In this document: in pieces, positions 22,801-25,386 of the stretch
Position numbering within the stretch: the stretch's first letter is position 1
How the letters are laid out: each line of letters opens with the position of its first letter
Origin: Didymodactylos carnosus
Lineage: Eukaryota; Rotifera; Eurotatoria; Philodinida; Philodinidae
Direction: 5' to 3'
NCBI GenBank assembly: GCA_905250885.1
Contig: CAJNOQ010002250.1
Span: forward strand, 1-25,386
Length of the DNA: 25,386 bases
Notes under the pieces: generated by a model
The model's database searches: none
What the model saw: only the letters and a program-made list of their open reading frames with translations
What the model was told of the DNA's origin: nothing
Position numbers and translations under genes: made by a program

Positions 22801-23575
22801 GAGATGATACTGCTGTCGAATCTGTAATAGTCGAATATCTGAAAAGAAAAGATTGATAGGTATTGTTAATAAAATTTTTGCCTTCATACCGGTCATCTTC
22901 TGTTTCGTCTAGAAATGTCGTTGTATCAAGATCGCTACTGGGAAATGATGAATCCTGATGTTGACGTTGTTGTTTAATTAAAAATCGATGATCTTGACTT
23001 GCACCTGAATGATATCTACGCGAATTTCGTTGTAATCTTGGCTGTTGAATAAATGATGAACTATTCGTTGTTGTCGTCAGTGTGTCATCGTCGATTATTC
23101 GTTGTTTGTGTTGATGTTTTTCACCGCTGGCTGTCGATGAACGATCTCCTCCCGATGTTGTACTACCTTCAAAAAAAAGTCTTTTTTTAGAAAATATAGT
23201 ATACATAAAAAAAAAATTCTGATGCTATATCGCTATATGCTATGCTATAAGAAAAGTTGTAAATATACCTTCGATGGATACAAGATAGGCCACTATTCGA
23301 TCTGTACCATTATCTGCATAGGGTAATATTTGATCATCATTTATTATCTCTTCTTTTACTTTTCCAATTGTATTATCAGATGACATGAAAAAGAATTTAT
23401 ATTTTGAACAATTTCGATCGAGAGCATTTTTAAAATCTTTTAATTTAACGGGTTGTTGTTGACATAATTTTGTTAAATAAGGTGGTTCTTGATCATCAAT
23501 ATAATAAAAAATTTTCGTTTCAATTAGTGGAGCTGGCGGAAAAGACTGGAGTTTCTCTTTTCCATCGTCACTCAT
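19815..23575 (-). CDS. DVL: Dishevelled (DIX-PDZ-DEP Wnt signalling scaffold), 11 exons
   Basis: Dishevelled relays Frizzled signals in canonical Wnt and planar polarity pathways at the plasma membrane. Exons on the minus strand: 23575-23269, 23166-22890, 22838-22739, 22679-22607, 22541-22448, 22384-22256, 22192-21960, 21900-21766, 21702-21532, 21450-21250, 20050-19815. All phases close, giving 651 residues. Domains: DIX about 18-102 ([28 protein letters not shown]); a Ser/Thr/Gln-rich linker; basic NRQRRRKHR at about 212-220 and [14 protein letters not shown] about 243-338 ([44 protein letters not shown]); DEP about 415-500 ([52 protein letters not shown]); acidic DTLAPL; and the conserved end [18 protein letters not shown]. 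The Pro-rich region of vertebrate DVLs is much reduced. Intron 10 is 1.2 kb. No break is seen. Confidence 0.97.
20051..21249 (-). other. Dishevelled intron 10 (1.2 kb), no nested gene seen
   Basis: Starts GTAAGA (minus strand, 21249) and ends CGTTTAG. The flanking exons join in phase and align without a gap to the dishevelled C-terminus, so no missing exon is needed. The content is A/T-rich and I see no coding frame or repeat of note. Confidence 0.7.
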
Positions 23576-23637
23576 GTTTCAAATCAAATAAAAATGTTAG
23601 AAGTCAATCGTGCATTGTTTAATTCTCATTTATATAA
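23576..23637 (-). promoter_or_regulatory. Dishevelled 5' flank up to an assembly gap
   Basis: The first 62 bases upstream of the dishevelled ATG before the single N at 23638. No TATA box or initiator could be assigned, and sequence beyond the N may not be truly adjacent. Confidence 0.3.
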
Positions 23638-23776
23638 NTTCCTGGATTGAAAGTGTTCCGTCGCCTTTCCCCATGCTATACCGATCTAACGAATATATTT
23701 GAAACACTTTCTATACTAGTGAAACTGTGTGGAAATACATACGCAATCGTGCATTGTTTAATTCTCATTTATATAA
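23605..23776. repeat. 33-bp direct repeat bracketing an N and an inverted duplicate
   Basis: The same 33 bases starting CAATCGTGCATTG occur at 23605-23637 and 23744-23776. Between them are one N (23638) and 105 bases that are an inverted copy of sequence 1 kb away. This has the signature of a scaffold join or gap-filling artefact. Confidence 0.85.
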
Positions 23777-24817
23777 AAATTCTAAAGCAAATAACAAAAA
23801 ACGTTGAAGAACTATGCATCTTGGTAGATTTTACACGGTAAACTTATTTTTGCCTGAGCAACATTCTGTTAGCTCGCTCTTTCTGCGCTCGTATATCGGT
23901 ACTTTTATTTCATTTAATTAGAAGCAGTTACATACAACTTCATTACAAAATGTTGGGAAGCTCACGGATTTAAGAGATACGAAGCGAAGGCCGTCACGAT
24001 TCTCCTACGTGAGAGTAATATTGATGCAGAGGATTCAACGATGGGCGAGTTAAACTAGTCTTTTGCTTCATACTTTGTAATCAAATACAGAAAGCTTTAC
24101 ATAAAGAAAAAAACCCAGCGATGTGGTACAATGCATCTCCAGTGTATTCTAATAACGAAGTTTGCGGATACTTTGACTAATGAGTCATTCCTTATATTTT
24201 AGAAAACAAATAGACGGACCATAGCGGCTTCTGAAGTCTTCACGTGATTTTTGTCAGTTCAGTATAAGTACTGCATCAGTACCTGTTTACAGAGAAAAGA
24301 TGATAGTAACCAAATTTCATATCCACGCATTTTTTTCACAATTGGCACATTTTGTAAAAAAATACAGACCGTACATGTACACAGTACGCAGGAAAATAAA
24401 ATGTGTGCCTAACATATTGTTGCGAAAACTCACCAGAAACATTATCCATTATACACTATTAGCGTATCTCTTACTTTTTTACACTATGAGACTATGTGTA
24501 TGTATGCGACTTGTGTGCGAGAACAAAAGCTTCCTCTGTTTGGCTAATGCAAACTCCAATCAAATCGATCGCTTTAGCCTTCAAGCATGAATCTTTTAGT
24601 ATTGTAGAATAGAAACATCAAATGGTTCTATTTTGATTTATCGTGTCTGTTCCTTAAAAATTACGATGAAAGTGTTTTTATTGAAAATTTTATTGTTGCA
24701 TTTTTACGATTGCGTATGTATTTCCACACAGTTTCACTAGTATAGAAAGTGTTTCAAATATATTCGTTAGATCGGTATAGCATGGGGAAAGGCGACGGAA
24801 CACTTTCAATCCAGGAA
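23639..24817. repeat. 112-bp perfect inverted repeat, 955 bp apart
   Basis: 23639-23750 (starting TTCCTGGATTGAAAG) is the exact reverse complement of 24706-24817. The inner ends meet at CAATCGT, which is also the first seven bases of the 33-bp direct repeat. The 23751-24705 interior has no recognised gene. It could be a TIR element, but its perfect identity beside the N favours a recent duplication or misassembly. Confidence 0.85.
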
Positions 24818-25386
24818 ACTTTCAAACTTTGCTCGTTCTAGCCCACTAGGGAACTTTTTGAGGACCATATGTTTTATTTAGTCGTTTATCAGCGTTTTTG
24901 AAGGCGGACTATCCACTGATGCCGCGGTCATTCCAGAGATCTGTAAGTTTCGATTTTTATCTCGCCGAATAGAAGGGTCTGAGTCCGAGTCGCATCAAAG
25001 ATTGACTCCAGTTATCTCGAGTCATTTTCTACAGCTAACTTCCTCCTGGACTCGAGTCTTTTAAGCCTAACGGCTTTGTTGCCTATGGGTATAATAGAAC
25101 ATTGTTTTATATGTGTATCTGCCTTGTTTTGTGATTGCATAAACATATAAAGTGTAAAAGCATTTTGGTCTTAAATACGGCCTTTCTAGAGTGAGCTTTC
25201 TTTATTATGTTACATTACTTGTTGCTGCTCTCCTTTCTAATTATTTAGGTCCAGAAAATCTTTATAGAAACCTTTCTTGAAGCTTTTCTAACCTAGGCCA
25301 GTTTAAAATCTGCCTGAATTTTAATATAGTCTGTAACATATATGCCAATTTACCGATCAATATTAGGCGATTTTTCGTGAAAATTT
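24818..25386. other. Right end of the window, no gene seen
   Basis: Contains a few GAGTC-rich short repeats around 24980-25060. No coding frame with family resemblance, RNA gene or complete element is visible. Confidence 0.4.

Noticed and set aside
24300..24590. 96-codon plus-strand frame as a gene
   Set aside because: No recognisable domain, no splice context, and it lies inside the spacer of a probable assembly artefact.

Overview
This is eukaryotic nuclear DNA, strongly AT-rich, from a small-genome invertebrate animal. The genes are metazoan (dishevelled, nischarin, UFSP2, ARMC7, YAE1). Most introns are only about 55-80 nt with clean GT-AG ends and short polypyrimidine tracts. There is a decayed gene copy and a scatter of small fold-back elements. 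Together this fits a bdelloid rotifer, but the assignment is inference; no species marker was recognised.

Layout. 1-2110: repeat-rich, with a 270-bp hairpin (239-507) and a 1.19-kb fold-back element (782-1968) full of the palindrome ACGAATTCGT. 3036-6512, minus strand: an 11-exon UFSP2 (UFM1-specific protease 2) gene. Its 1.3-kb intron 4 contains, on the opposite strand, a separate two-exon gene (4818-5605) for a His-tract, Cys-rich, tail-anchored protein of no known family. 7333-9090: an apparent long-TIR DNA element with a second short element nested in it. 9138-10136: remnants of a MIER1-like corepressor gene with five in-frame stops. 10957-14782, plus strand: a 13-exon nischarin-type gene (PX plus leucine-rich repeats, about 640 aa) whose only long intron carries a probable 1.04-kb insertion. 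15904-16009: a 5S rRNA-like Pol III unit with an internal deletion. 16664-17074 and 17536-18197, minus strand: YAE1 and ARMC7. 19815-23575, minus strand: a complete 11-exon dishevelled gene (DIX, PDZ, DEP, conserved C-terminus). 23576-25386: no gene, but a 112-bp inverted duplication beside a single N and a 33-bp direct repeat, which looks like an assembly join.

The genes are unrelated housekeeping and signalling genes rather than an operon-like system: ufmylation (UFSP2), Wnt signalling (dishevelled), endosome/integrin signalling (nischarin), cytosolic Fe-S protein assembly (YAE1), and an armadillo protein (ARMC7). The most unusual items are the antisense nested gene, the deleted 5S unit, the fold-back elements and the MIER pseudogene. 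Exon boundaries were read by eye from reading frame, splice sites and family conservation. All phases close except at the last UFSP2 exon.
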